Assembly: GCA_030549175.1 (NCBI GenBank)
Contig: JAUKUA010000004.1
Span: 4,154,001 to 4,218,000 of the forward strand
From: Lasiosphaeris hirsuta
Taxonomy: Eukaryota; Ascomycota; Sordariomycetes; Sordariales; Lasiosphaeriaceae
Reading direction: 5' to 3'
Length of the DNA: 64,000 bases
Part shown: positions 23,275 through 34,741 of the stretch, one piece after another
How the letters are laid out: every line of letters begins with the position of its first letter
Position numbering within the stretch: position 1 is the first letter of the stretch
Translations under genes and position numbers: made by a program
Notes under the pieces: model-generated
Database searches by the model: none
Told to the model about the DNA's origin: nothing
The model's input: the letters and a program-made list of their open reading frames with translations, nothing else

Positions 23275-26200
23275 CTAAGATGCCGTGGAGGCTCCGCTCA
23301 TGGCGCCGACGCTTCTCCGCTGCGGTGTTAGGGTTTGCCTCACATGGGCTGGCAGACTTGGGGGTATATCCTCCTCGTCCGAAGACTCGGTGTCAACAGG
23401 AATGGGCTGCTTATCCGAAGATATGCCCTCGGTACTTTCCCGGCGACTGTCGCCGTTGGGGGTGCCGGTGCTGGCGGGGCTACGGCCATCACCCGTAGAG
23501 GACTGGATAGGCTCGTGAATTTGAACCCGCGCACTAGCTTGTTCGTGGACCTTGGTTGGCTGAGAAGGCGGTGGACGAGTTGGATCGTAAGTAGCGGCCG
23601 TCGCCGGAGAACCCGACAACCCGCCGCCCATCTCCGACACGGAAAGCGGCTTCCGGCTTGGGGTGTCGTCAGCTACCGTCCTATAGGGCGTCTGGTAAGA
23701 GCCATCTCCATCTGTGCGACGACGCTTGGCATCATGCTCTTCCCAAACAGCGCTGGCCCGAGGCGTGTTAGCAGCGACCCATCCACTGCTGCCGGCAGGG
23801 CGAGGGTTAGGATCGACGCCGACTGCGGGACTCGAGTTAGTGTGCGGAACGGCCATTGCTTGGCGCGCCTTCTCCCTCTCGGCACGCTTGATGCCGAGAC
23901 GTTCCTTCTCAGCTTGAATTTCGGCCTTAGTTCTTCGTTCACGGAGCCGCACGCCGTATTTTTTGCGAATCATCGATTGTTTGGTGCCAAAGCTGTTGCG
24001 CAGACCCTCGACCCTTGCACGGCGTTCATTCTCGTCTGGAATTTGTTCGGCTTCAGCAAATCTTGGAGCATACTTTGCTTCGGCGCCCTGAAGCTCCTCG
24101 TTCATCAGGTCCAGCTGCTCCTTTGTCAAGTGACCATACGGGTCAGAGGGGTTGGGTGACCCGGTTGGGGTAGCGGCAGCTGCGGCAGCGGCGGCAGCAG
24201 CAGCGGCGGCGGCACGGCTGACGGCAGGAGTTGATTGGGATGAAGGCGGGTAGCCATTTGCAGCGGGGCTTTGGGCCGCCATGGAAGGAAGTATGGCGAC
24301 CGGGTTAGCTTGGGCGACGTGTGCTGCTCGCGGGGGCCGTCCCGGGCCGCGAGGGGCTTTGGCTGAGAAGTTGCTGCAAACCTTGTTGTCGTGATGCTAG
24401 AAAGAGTTAGCGATATCTTCTCATGAACTAGCAGGGGGGACTTGCGGCTTGAAGTTCATCCACCCTGACAAAACCTTGGCCACAATAGATGCATGCCTGC
24501 TTGTACCCATCTGTGGTAGGAGGCAGTTGACTGCAGACATTGTATTTCGTGTGCTGTAAAATTATTAGAATTATGTCAAAGAGCTGGATGGTGGGTTTAC
24601 TCACGTAGTCGAACGGGTTGGCATGAGTAAAAGTTCTGAAGCATCTCATACACTGCATTTGCGGTTGTCCAGCGAATGGCTGCTGCGATGGCGGCTGAGG
24701 CTGAATCTGAGCCTCAGCCTGAGCATGCGCTACGCGGGCCTGGGCAAAACCATTCGCCGCGGCGGTAACTCCAGGGAAAGCTTCTCGAGGCACGACCCGC
24801 TCATGCTGGTCCTCCTTGACAATGTCACCCGGGTCGTAGCCCAGGCGCTCCGCTCTCGCGAGAGCATTGATTAAAGGTTTCGCTTCAATAGTCAGGAAAC
24901 GCTTCTCCAAGCATTTGTCCAGGAATTCATCACTGGCTTTCGCGATGATGAGCTCGGCCACCGCATCGATGTCTGCGGTGGTGAAATGGCCGATGATGTC
25001 TTCTTTTGATTCGGCAACCATTTTCCGGCCAAAGTCTCTTACGGCTCTACGCGTGATAGATGGAAGCGCGTGGTGGATGGATGCGTTAAGCTGGATCGGT
25101 TAGAACGGCATCATGTGTTGTGGAGTTGGTTTTGACTGATGGTCAAGTTTGGTGGCGAGAGGAAATTGTGGAAGGAGCAGATTTTGAAAAGGAAGGCATA
25201 AAGAAGGATAGAGGATCAGAAGGGACTGAGGATTTCTAGGCTTTTCGGGTTCTTCTCTTTCGGTTACTTCAAACACACTGTCTTGGGGGAAAGAATCCGT
25301 GTTGTGATGGGATTTGGATCCGGAGGGGGTGCGACTATACTGTGTTGGCGGGTGCCAGAGGTGGAAACGCAGAGGAAGATAGACAATAATCACGAATCGA
25401 AAGAGGGAAAAAATGACAGAACGGAAATACGGCTACTCACAATAAAAGCCTGGTGAAACTCGGAACCTAGCAGGCACTTTTCCCAATTGTCCCGGACAAT
25501 GCGGCGGACAGACTCAGGCAGGCTCTGTTGGACGGCAAATGTCATGCGAGTGCAGTCATCGACAAACTTGCTGTTGAGGCGCGCATAGTCCTGGGTCGGC
25601 GACGCGAAGCCGGTGTGCGGGCTGGCAGGGCCTTGGCTCTGCCTCCGGCCAGGCGGGTCCATGATTACTGGCTTGGAGAGGTGATTCGGCGTCGGTCTGC
25701 CTGCCGGGTGCGGCGCCGGGACCAGAGATGGGGGCGGTGCGAGCGGCGCGAGCGGTGCGTGGTGCTGCAACTGCGGCAGGGTGCTTGGAGGTGCGGGTTG
25801 CGGGTACTGCGAGGGAGGCGGGTGGCGCGCCGGCGCGTGGTGTGTGTGTGGTTGGTGTTGGTGTTGGTGCGCGTGTGGGTGTTGCACTTGCTGCTGTATA
25901 TGGTGTTGTTGTTGGTGGTGATGCTGCTGCTGCTGCTGCGGCTGCTGCAGCTGCTGCTGTTGAGGCAAGTTGCCAAGATGCCCCGGCCCGAGCGATGAGG
26001 GCGATCGGGGCGGCTGTTGCTGGTGGTGGTGGTGGTGGTGGTGGTGATGTTGCTCCTGCGGAGACGCGTGCTGAATTTGCTGCGGCTGGGATGGTAGGGG
26101 CTGAAGCGGATGCTGATGTTGAAGCTGGTGCTGGTGCTGCGGGGGTGCTGGTGGCGGCAACTGGGGCGGTTGCGACTGCGACAGCGATTGAGGTTGCGAC

Positions 26201-26904
26201 TGCAACTGTGACTGCGACAGCGATTGGGCTTGGGGTGCAGGTGCTTGAGGTTGCGGCGGGATTTGCTGCTGGCTTTGCTGCTGGATAGGTTGCTGCTGGA
26301 CTGCTAGTATGCCCGCCTGCAGTTTTCCCGGCTGGGCCTGGCCTCCGTCGTATTTGACCGTCATTGGGTCTCTCCACCGGAGGTGCTCTTTGGCACGGCT
26401 GCTGGCCGCCGCGGCTTGGACGGCAAGGAGGGCGGCATTATTACCGGCTGCATTGTCGTTGGGGCTCGCATTGGCATCGGCACTGGGGTTCTGGAGCTCC
26501 TGTGAAGAGTGGCCATTAACCACTGTCGGCGTGGAGGGGTGCGACAAAGGCGTACCGGACCGCGTGCCGGGGCTGGCCGGCTCGAGGTGCTGGTGGTGCT
26601 CCAGGTGGTGCTCCAGGTGTTGCTGGGGCTGTTGCTGGGGCTGGGGCTGGTAAGCGTGCTGCTCCAGGTGGTGCTGTGCCTGTTGTGCCTGCTGTGCCGC
26701 TAGCCCAACACCATTCGCCGTCTGCTGCCCGGCCGCTGCAATGGCAGCAGCAGCTACCGCCGCCGCAGCCACTGCCGCCGGCGATGCTATCGATGCTACC
26801 AGTTCCTCGACTTCCGGCACGGGACTTGGCTCCTTTACCGTCTGCGGGAGGCCGTGTAGCACCACCGGCGACGCGCCTGGCTGCTCTACCCCTTCCATCT
26901 CCAT
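23275..26904 (-). CDS. Gln/His/Pro-rich protein with two tandem C2HC zinc fingers, probable nuclear regulator
   Basis: I do not recognise a named family. Four exons (26904-25441, 25090-24605, 24553-24446, 24396-23275) give 1059 residues. Residues 1-430 are Ala-, Gln-, His- and Pro-rich with a long His run. Residues about 445-620 form a folded helical region (DYARLNSKFVDDCTRMTFAV... to AERLGYDPGDIVKE). Two fingers follow with identical spacing C-x2-C-x12-H-x5-C: Cys635/638, His651, Cys657 and Cys671/674, His687, Cys693. An AT-hook-like RGPGRPPRA lies just after. The C-terminal part has an Ala run, a basic helical stretch (about 765-845) and an acidic, Ser-rich tail with VDTESSDEEDIPPSLP. Intron 1 is long (350 bp); intron 3 is a GC-AG intron. 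DNA or chromatin binding is inferred from the fingers and the hook. Confidence 0.85.
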
Positions 26905-29197
26905 GGCGAGTAATGGTTAGGGCTAGGCTTTGTAGTGTGCTCTCCCTGGAAGCTGGAGGCCGCTCTCATGGGGGCCCTCGACTTTTTGAATGGGCCTGTG
27001 GCGTAAAAAGGAGACGGGCTGCGGGTGCCCAGACACGGCGCACGCGTCTTGGCTTTCCAGCTCGACCCTAACCGTAGTGGGCTGCTAAGCCTGCTTCAGA
27101 ATCGGGATAGGTAAAATGCTGTCGTCAGAGGGTCCAGGGAAAACGAGAGCAAGCAGAAAAGACGACGACGAGACAAAGGCACGCACCGCACGCCGGGCAA
27201 GCAATAATGGGGGAAAAGGAGAGTGGTGGTCCGGCGGTGGTCCAATGGCGCGTTTAGAACCCGGACTTCCAGGTTCGGGCTTGTTGCTTGTTGCTTGTAG
27301 GACAAGACCGCAAGACCGCCTCTTATTCCTTCGCTTTTGGAAATTGGGGGTCAGGTCAGGAAAACTACGGAAGGTAGCGTCGCTACTCAGGCGAGGTACG
27401 GATACCTGCTGTTTAAAAAAAAAGATTTTCTCAGCTAAGATTCGGTTAAAAGCGAGGGGACACTTATTTAATAAAAGATTAACAAGTTTAATTAAACCAA
27501 GGCCACGAATCCGGCTAGCTTCCGGACAGGTTTATATTTGCTAACCAGTACAAGACGCTACCATGAGAATTAATTGCGATGTGGGAATTAGTTTGCGAAT
27601 GCCTTCCCTACCCCTGCTCCCTTCGGGGTCTGTGCTCCGCCTTTTGCAAGCCTCTTCGCTGCCGAGTCCTGCCCTCAGCCTTCTCGAGCTTCGATGGCGT
27701 TCCGAAGGTGGAGTTTTTGCCTGCTCGCCTCCCGAGCCTTCCTTTGTTGTTGCGAAACTCCCGCGCTGATGTGGGAAATCTTATGACTACTTTAAGGTTT
27801 CATGTTGGGCTCCACAGTTATTTCATAGTGCGCAACTTCCACACCCCGTCCAGCAGCGTCAGACCGGGATGATGCTGCCGAGTCGAGGGCTTTCCATCCC
27901 CAGGTTTACCCGTGCAGGTCTCCTCGAACCGATCAAAATGATCGGAACGCTGCAAATTCCTCTCGCCAGCCGCGGTCCAGTGCGACTGAGCAGAGGGCGA
28001 CCGAGGGGGACGGGAGACCTGCCTTATCCGTCCGTCACCCACGTCACGTAACGCAAGTCGGGCAGTTGAAGATGAGAAGGCGAGTTGAGTGATATAGTGT
28101 ACACCGTACATGCATATGGACTGTCTCATGTGCTGAAACACCTGCTAAATATCATCCTGGCTATCAATCCCACCACAGATCCCACCAAAGATCCGCGCCA
28201 TCTTATTCGCAGGTCGTGTCCGAGCATGAAATATCAGGTCAAATAACAGGTCCAAAGTATGGACCACACATACGCAGCGTTGTGTGCCATTGGAGGAGGG
28301 TGTCGTCCGGCACGAGAGCCGTACGAGCACGAGGTGCAGGTGGCTTTATCACTTTATTATTATGCTTCTGTTATTTCTATCTCGACGCCTGTTGGTCCAC
28401 CCTCCTAGGGCAGGCTCGCAGGCTCGGCTTTGCAGTCATGGAGGCTTGGGGTAGCGCATATAATATATGTCGCCGCCTTTGATGCCGCAGGCCCGTTGGT
28501 CAGAAAGCTACGCGCACATGCCTCCGGCAAACTAACAAGGCAGTACCTTTACGTAAATAGCTCAGCAAGTACTGGTACGGGATCCATGTGTGATAATACA
28601 TTTGTTTTAGCAATGTACAGGTGCGTCATGCTGTCACCTCATGCTCCACATCCTGCTACATGTCCCGTACTCTGGTCCGAACTTATTATACGACAGCTCG
28701 AGTCGGGTAAATGCGTAAATGCGTAAATGCGCAGACACTCGAGAGGTAGCAGCGTCCATGTCACCGCCCGATTAATTGTCGAGTACAATGACACTTTATC
28801 ATACCGACCCGACATAAGCTCAATTAACGAGAAAGCACACGTCGTTGCTAACCTTCCTTCTTGATACCCTTGTTGCAAGCCAAGCCAAACACTACGCCGT
28901 TGTTACACCGAGCTTCTCAACCTTGGCGAAGGGTTGCGCCGCATTGGCGTCCCATGGTGAATGGGGCACCGAGGCAGCCCCGAAGACAGCAACTGGCATT
29001 GGAAACCGTTATCAATTGCTATCCATTAGCTGCCCTCTAAAGCCAGACCACCGAGCATCCAACCAAGCCGAAGTCGAGTCTGCAAGGGCAAAAATCCTGC
29101 AGGCAAACCGCCTCTCCTCGAGCCACCTTGGCCTCTTCGGCCCAGTTGTCCTGGTCCCAGTTCTAGTTCCACCTTCGGCCCCGAGTGGCCTGTCTCA
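26905..29197. other. Gene-poor region, 2.3 kb
   Basis: I see no supported gene. The first few hundred bases are the likely promoter of the zinc-finger gene. An A/T-rich patch lies at about 27410-27545, and a 9-bp tandem repeat (gtaaatgcg, three copies) lies near 28709-28733. Confidence 0.5.
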
Positions 29198-30771
29198 TTA
29201 GACATTTTCGCCGATGCAAGCCAGCATTAGCCGCTCATAGTCACCGCTAGTCTCCCCCTTGATCCTGCTCGCCAAATTCTTGCGATACCGTTTCTCATAA
29301 GCACCCCTGACATTTGCCATGTGGGAGCGATCCCAGTGAGCACGAATGATACGGCTAACCAATAGTGTGTCCTTGGTACCCATCCCCGCCATGGCATCCT
29401 CGATTAGCTGAGCCTCCGCCATATACTTGTCCAGGCCGTGGCGCAACTGGTAGAGCAACGCATCTTCCATGTGGCCCGAGAATTCCTATCACTCCAGTTA
29501 GTCCTTCGGCTCGGTATAGTTGCGATGCTAAAGGGAGCCCTTACCTTCCGGATAACATCCTCTAGGCTCCTCGCATATCGCTGTTGGTACTCGTACGCAA
29601 TCGCGCGAATCTGGTTATCGTTTCTTGTGCTAAGGATACTGCAGACCTTCATCTCATCCGTGCCGACCTTGCCCTCTGTCGCGTTGTAAAGGTCACTGAC
29701 GTCGCGATCGATTTCAGCCTTAATTACAGGGGCGGCGTCCTCGGCACGGGTAGCCCCGAGCACAATCATGAAGTGCCGCTCCGTCTTAAGGCTCAGGTCG
29801 TCGCGCACCGAGTCCTCGAGTCGCTGGCCATAGGCACGCTGGTAGGCGCTTTTGATCGCAATGAGGTCGGCGTTCGACCGACCGAGCAGAACGTCGTTCA
29901 GAACCGCCTCGTTTGTGCCGGGACCCACCAGGGCATCGTGCAAGAGGTGGACATCGGTCATTAGAGGACCGCGGACAATCTGTACGAGCCCCGTCTCGAG
30001 CCAGCCGCTGGTCTCCTTGATGATGTCCTTCTCGAGGTTTAGGCGGTGGACCCGTGTATAGGCGTCTCGGATAGTCGCAACCTGGAGGGGATCCTTAGTT
30101 GCCAGCACGCGTATCAACGCCTTCTCATCTGTGCCAAATTTCTTCATAGCGGCTCGTAGCGCATTCGCATCCGCATCGCCGTTCCACTGGATGATTTGCG
30201 GAGGGCCATACCCTAGCGTTGGGGGGGTCGGAGGGAACTGAGGGGTGTATGCTGGGTATGGCTGCGGAGGTGGGGGGGCTTGCCCATATTGTTGGGCTGG
30301 CAGTGGCGGCTGTCCATAGCCTTGAGGAGCACCGTAGGGCTGGGGCGGAGGGGCGCCATACTGCTGTGGGGGTGGGGCCCCGTATCCGTGTTGCTGAGCT
30401 GGGGGGTAGTGATGGCCAGGCGGGGGGCCGGGAGGCGGGGCGCCGTACGGTGACGGAGCGCCATACGGAGGCTGTGGTGAGTGGGCGCCATACGGAGCCG
30501 GTGCGCCGTATGGCGGCTGCTGTCCGTAGCCCTGGGGAGCACCGTAGGGCTGTGGCGGAGGTGCGCCATACTGTTGTGTTTGCGGAGGCGGCGCGCCGTA
30601 GGGCTGTCCCTGAGGAGGTGGCTGCTGGTAGTAACCTCCCTGCTGAGGAGGGGGTTCTGATTGTGTTAGCTGTGCCAACCTAGGTAGGCAGCTCTTGCGA
30701 CGCGGCCGATACTCGATGCAGAATGCGAAGGGTCACTCACGGCCGTAAGGTGGGTATCCTGGGTAAGACAT
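29198..30771 (-). CDS. Annexin with Pro/Gly/Tyr-rich N-terminal repeats
   Basis: Calcium-dependent phospholipid-binding protein of the fungal annexin group, probably acting in membrane trafficking or repair. Three exons (30771-30741, 30656-29545, 29485-29198) give 476 residues. The first 165 or so residues are built from imperfect PYGAPPP/QPYGAPQGYGQ repeats, like the N-terminus of annexin A7 and A11. Four annexin repeats follow: the first starts ALRAAMKKFGTDEKALIRVL, the second has GPGTNEAVLNDVL, and the fourth has MAGMGTKDTLLVSRIIRAHW. The G-x-G-T type II calcium motif is visible in repeats 2 and 4; the first has FGTDE, and calcium binding there is less sure. The first exon encodes only MSYPGYPPYG and its phase is confirmed by continuity of the repeat. 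The promoter faces the Ser/Thr-rich secreted-protein gene. Confidence 0.93.
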
Positions 30772-32072
30772 TGCTGGGACAAGCAGTGATTCAGTGTTCA
30801 GGTTGGCTGAGCTGATGCAGAGAGGAGAGTCGGAATCGCAAGCGGCGCGAAAGTCAGGCAACCCTTCGGTTTATCACCCAAATCACCTAATGCGGGGGAG
30901 GGGTCGGATTCCTGGTTTGCGCGGGTCACTAGGAAACTGACGGCCCAAGTGAAAATGGGACCACCACAAGTACAAATATGGATTTATCGTGAGCTGGGAT
31001 GGAGTCACCAGCTGCCGATCCCGGGTAGAGAATGGTGGCTCATCCAATGTTACATGTGGAAAGGCGAAGAATGCGACGGCCTCGAGGCCTTCTGCAAGGT
31101 AATGCTGGCTGACGAGACAGAGGGAGCAAAACTGCTTGCGTCAAGATGTGGCTGAGCACGCGCCGATTGAACCGGTCTTCGTGCCAAGAACTCAGCGCCT
31201 CCATTGTGTCGACGGCGCAAACCTGCGACCTGCTTGAGCTTGGTGTCCTGGTGGTGCAAAGCTGGCGCAAAGGGAGACTTGAAGGATCAAGAGAGCTGGT
31301 AGGCCTCCCATGTGAACGGAGCACAGCTGTTATGACAACTTAGCCTCCAAAAACGCGTTGACGCTGGCGCTAAAACAATGGAAGGGAGGTCACGACAAAA
31401 AAAAAACATCCATGGATCTAGACGAGAAAAGCCCGGCCACTGGAGTCCACGGGCCTCTAGGCAGGTTGTGGGATGTGCCCCTGTCAAGCTAGAAGGCTTG
31501 GCTAGCAGCTCCCTCCCTCCCCGTCAGCTCGACGCCACAGAAGAGCGACAGAAGACCAGAACCGCCACCAGAGGTCACCTGCAATCGTCACCGTCTTCGC
31601 CTTCCAAATCTCAGAAGTTGGATGAAGAGAAAGGTGTCGCTAGGAGATCAAACGACATACATAAAAACCATCAATAAATGAATTCGACTACGGATCCCTC
31701 TCATTGGCGCCAAGGTGGAGGTCACATCCAAGGTGTGTCGAGTGTCGCGGGGTGGCTGGGGTCGCGTCGGTCGCGTGCCTGGATCGTTCAACCTCCTGAA
31801 TTTCACACAAACCCCTTTCTCCCGAGTATCACACCTCCTCAATCCTCGCTTTTGCGGCCAGCCATCTGAATTATGACCTTTTTCCAGGTGCAAAATAAAA
31901 GCGATGATCTTCTTACAAGTTTGCATCTATTTCCTCTCTTCTTATCCACTGCCTTACCGTGACACCACGGCCAGACTGCATTGCATTCCCGCTGCAGGTC
32001 GAACGCCTCTTTTTCCCCGTGGTCCCTCACTGGTCATTACTCCAATCTCAGAGCACCTTGAAAGCCTTCAAG
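30772..32072. other. Divergent intergenic region, annexin / secreted protein
   Basis: About 1.3 kb between two divergent starts, with no supported gene. Short open frames at 31040-31490 overlap on both strands and lack features. Confidence 0.5.
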
Positions 32073-32720
32073 ATGCATCTCAGTTTAGTAGACCGGACAG
32101 CTGCTGTTCTTTTTACCGTCTCTGCACTATTTGCACCTTGCCTCTCTTTGCCGCTCAGCGAACCCGATTTGCTCGTCCTAGCACCGAGGGCCACTTACTC
32201 TGTGGTTCCTATTAATGGAGGTTCCGGCTCGGGAGGTGCGGGGGGCTCTGGCACCGGAACTGGCACACCAGTTGTCGTAGTCACAACAGTGACTGCGACG
32301 CCATCAACAGCCCCTGCCGAGACCACGGTCAAGTCATCGCCTCACACCACAAATACCACGGTTACTACGACCGTCTCTATCATCAACATCGAGCCACCGC
32401 CCCTGACAACCACCACAATTGTATACGTAGCGCCGACATCATCCTCTACATCGCGCACTTCCAAAGCAAACTCATTATCGACAACTACCCCGACCTCAAC
32501 CCCGACTTCGACCACTCCAAGGACCACATCGGTGCCGTATGTGACGCCATCAGTCACATCGCCCATCCCAATCGAGACACCCCTGCCAACACTTGTCAGT
32601 AGCAGCACCGCCACTACCAGCACCTTTGATGACGGAATGTGGCATACCACGTATACTGCATGGAATGGCACAAAGCTTATGCCGCGAGCCTCACGCCCCC
32701 GTTTTTTGAAATTAGGATGA
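32073..32720 (+). CDS. Small Ser/Thr-rich secreted or cell-surface protein
   Basis: Single exon of 215 residues. The N-terminus (MHLSLVDRTAAVLFTVSALFAPCLSLPLS) is a good signal peptide with probable cleavage near residues 24-26. A Gly/Ser stretch follows, then more than 100 residues dominated by Thr, Ser, Pro and Val (TTTIVYVAP and TSTPTSTTPRTTSVP), as in heavily O-glycosylated fungal surface proteins. I see no Cys pairs and no hydrophobic tail for a GPI anchor; the C-terminus ends basic. The frame is open 5' of this ATG, but the upstream part lacks an ATG before the signal peptide. Role unknown; a wall or secreted mucin-like protein is inferred from composition only. Confidence 0.65.
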   Translation: MHLSLVDRTAAVLFTVSALFAPCLSLPLSEPDLLVLAPRATYSVVPINGGSGSGGAGGSGTGTGTPVVVVTTVTATPSTAPAETTVKSSPHTTNTTVTTTVSIINIEPPPLTTTTIVYVAPTSSSTSRTSKANSLSTTTPTSTPTSTTPRTTSVPYVTPSVTSPIPIETPLPTLVSSSTATTSTFDDGMWHTTYTAWNGTKLMPRASRPRFLKLG

Positions 32721-34741
32721 CAAGCATTTTTCTCATTTTTCTCATTTTTCTCAGCCGATGAAGACGATTAACGATACTTATGAGATAGGGCACGGCTCCT
32801 AAGTTTTTAATGAATAATTATGTATAACAACGACAGCTTAGATATCTTAGACAGCAGACGATTGGGGACAAGCCCAGAATGAGCGTGGACCAAGAGTTGG
32901 AAAGCGTTAGTCGAGTGGGATAGCATTTTCCTACTTACCTTGGCCTCGGCATCATGTCGTGTAAAACACATGTACTTTGGGTAGTGTATTGTACAATGGA
33001 TAGCCTGCCTGCGGATCAAATGACATTCCGCATCTACCCCTTTTCCCATAACTTTTTATTCGTGGTGAGCTAAGTCCCTCGTCTATGGTTCTTTTGCTAA
33101 CTAACTCTATCAAACTAAGTGAGAAGGTCAAACGACGACTTGATAGAGGGGTAGAAGGACAGAATTAGACGGGGGGGGGCTGGAGGCGAGGCATCGACTG
33201 GCACGCTCTTGCCCCTTCGCAATGTCAGTAGCAGGAAGTCACTGCACACTACAAGTATCAAGCATTACACGGGCCCACTAGACCTACGCAGGCACAAAAG
33301 CTAGGAAGGTGTGAAGGAGGTGCCAGGCACATCACCCAGAGGACCGAACCAGAAAGAACCAAGGTTGGAGCATTGCGGCATACACTGAGTCGTCATGACA
33401 GGCGGCGAGCGAGAAGAGAGATGGGAAATCTCGATCAAATCGCATTTCATCCGGCTCCCACCCTGTGCGCTGGACCCTTGAGTGCCTTGAGCTGCTGTGC
33501 TTGTTTCTGTGCGAAGCTGAAATAGAAGTCCAACGAAGACGAAGACCAGATCGCACATAGTTGACCGAGATGGCCGGGCCCTCTTGTTTGCCGCTTCCTC
33601 TCCCCCCTTTGCGCTGCCGTGGCATGTGCTCGACGTGCTCGAGTGACAAGTTCCCACCAGCTGCCTTACCACAGCTGCGGAGCACGCATCCTGACACGCC
33701 TGCTGCATCGAGATTGCCATCGCTTGAGAGTCGCAGGTCTCTTTGATCACGACATTCCTCTCGAGACGCATCCCTCAGCACGCCAACTTCTATATATCGC
33801 AGAACTCAGCCATCGCCCCTCGTCTTCGGCCGTGACAAATGCGTCATACTTGACATTCGCCTGCCTTCACCCGTTTCTCAAAGTTATCTGCGTCCAGCCG
33901 CTGCTCATGTTTGCCTACCTACCCGGGATGGAGCTAGCCAGGCCCGAGGGCAGAAATAAACAACTCGCAAACTTTGTCGCACTACGCCCACACGGCCACA
34001 AACCTTCGCGAGAGAGCCCCACCGGTCTGGCAGGTAAAGCTACACTGCCTACCCAAGGTGTCACGAGTGCCGATTTTGCAACAAAGACACGGCGATCCTG
34101 CTCCAGCTAGGATGCACCACAGCAGCCCTGATCAAGAGTCTAAGCCAGTATCCGGGGTCACGTTGGAATTCGGCTTCTCATAATGAGCAAACTGTCCGAT
34201 TCCGGTGGTGTCTATATTGTCTCTGATGTCTCTGGCCGTACCGCAGCACTAATGCGGCTCGAGTAAGGTCGCTCAAGCTGGCAAGTGGCAGCTCCGAGGC
34301 TCTACTGCTCTGGCAGGTTTAGACGAACTTCGCGCGGGGAGGCCAGGGGAAGGCCATGGGGGACCATGGGAGACCATGGTTACGCCGCACACCGAGACTC
34401 GACAGAATGGGGAAAGCATCCGATGCACTGACGGGGCAATACTCGCATCGTTTTGTCCGGCTGTTTCTGATGTTGGCCGAATGTGTGCCCGAGACACCAT
34501 GGCCAGCTTTATTTACCACAAGCGCTGATAGGCCTGGATTACCACTATCAGCTCCGAAAGGACGCCGACTTCAAAAGGCTATATTCGCCATGTCGAGGGA
34601 TATAAGGGAGGGGCAGATCACTCCCTTCTACCAGCTCCTTCCAGTCGTCGTCTGCTTGCCAAAGAAGCCCCCGATAAAACACTCTTCCGCCGCACTCCCC
34701 CTCTCCCACCTTACTAGCCAGTCTCTTATATCTTGAACAGG
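32721..34741. other. Gene-poor region upstream of the ethylene-forming-enzyme homologue
   Basis: About 2 kb without a supported gene. It begins with three copies of a ttttctca string (32726-32753), carries a run of nine G near 33171 and has overlapping open frames on both strands at 33300-34110 that I consider chance. The last few hundred bases should hold the promoter of the oxygenase gene. Confidence 0.5.

Noticed and set aside
25556..26377. 273-codon Ala/Pro/Thr-rich minus-strand frame
   Set aside because: Out-of-frame reading of the Gln/His-rich repeats of the zinc-finger gene.
33301..33781. Two overlapping minus-strand frames of about 150 codons
   Set aside because: Neither shows signal peptide, domain or plausible codon pattern.
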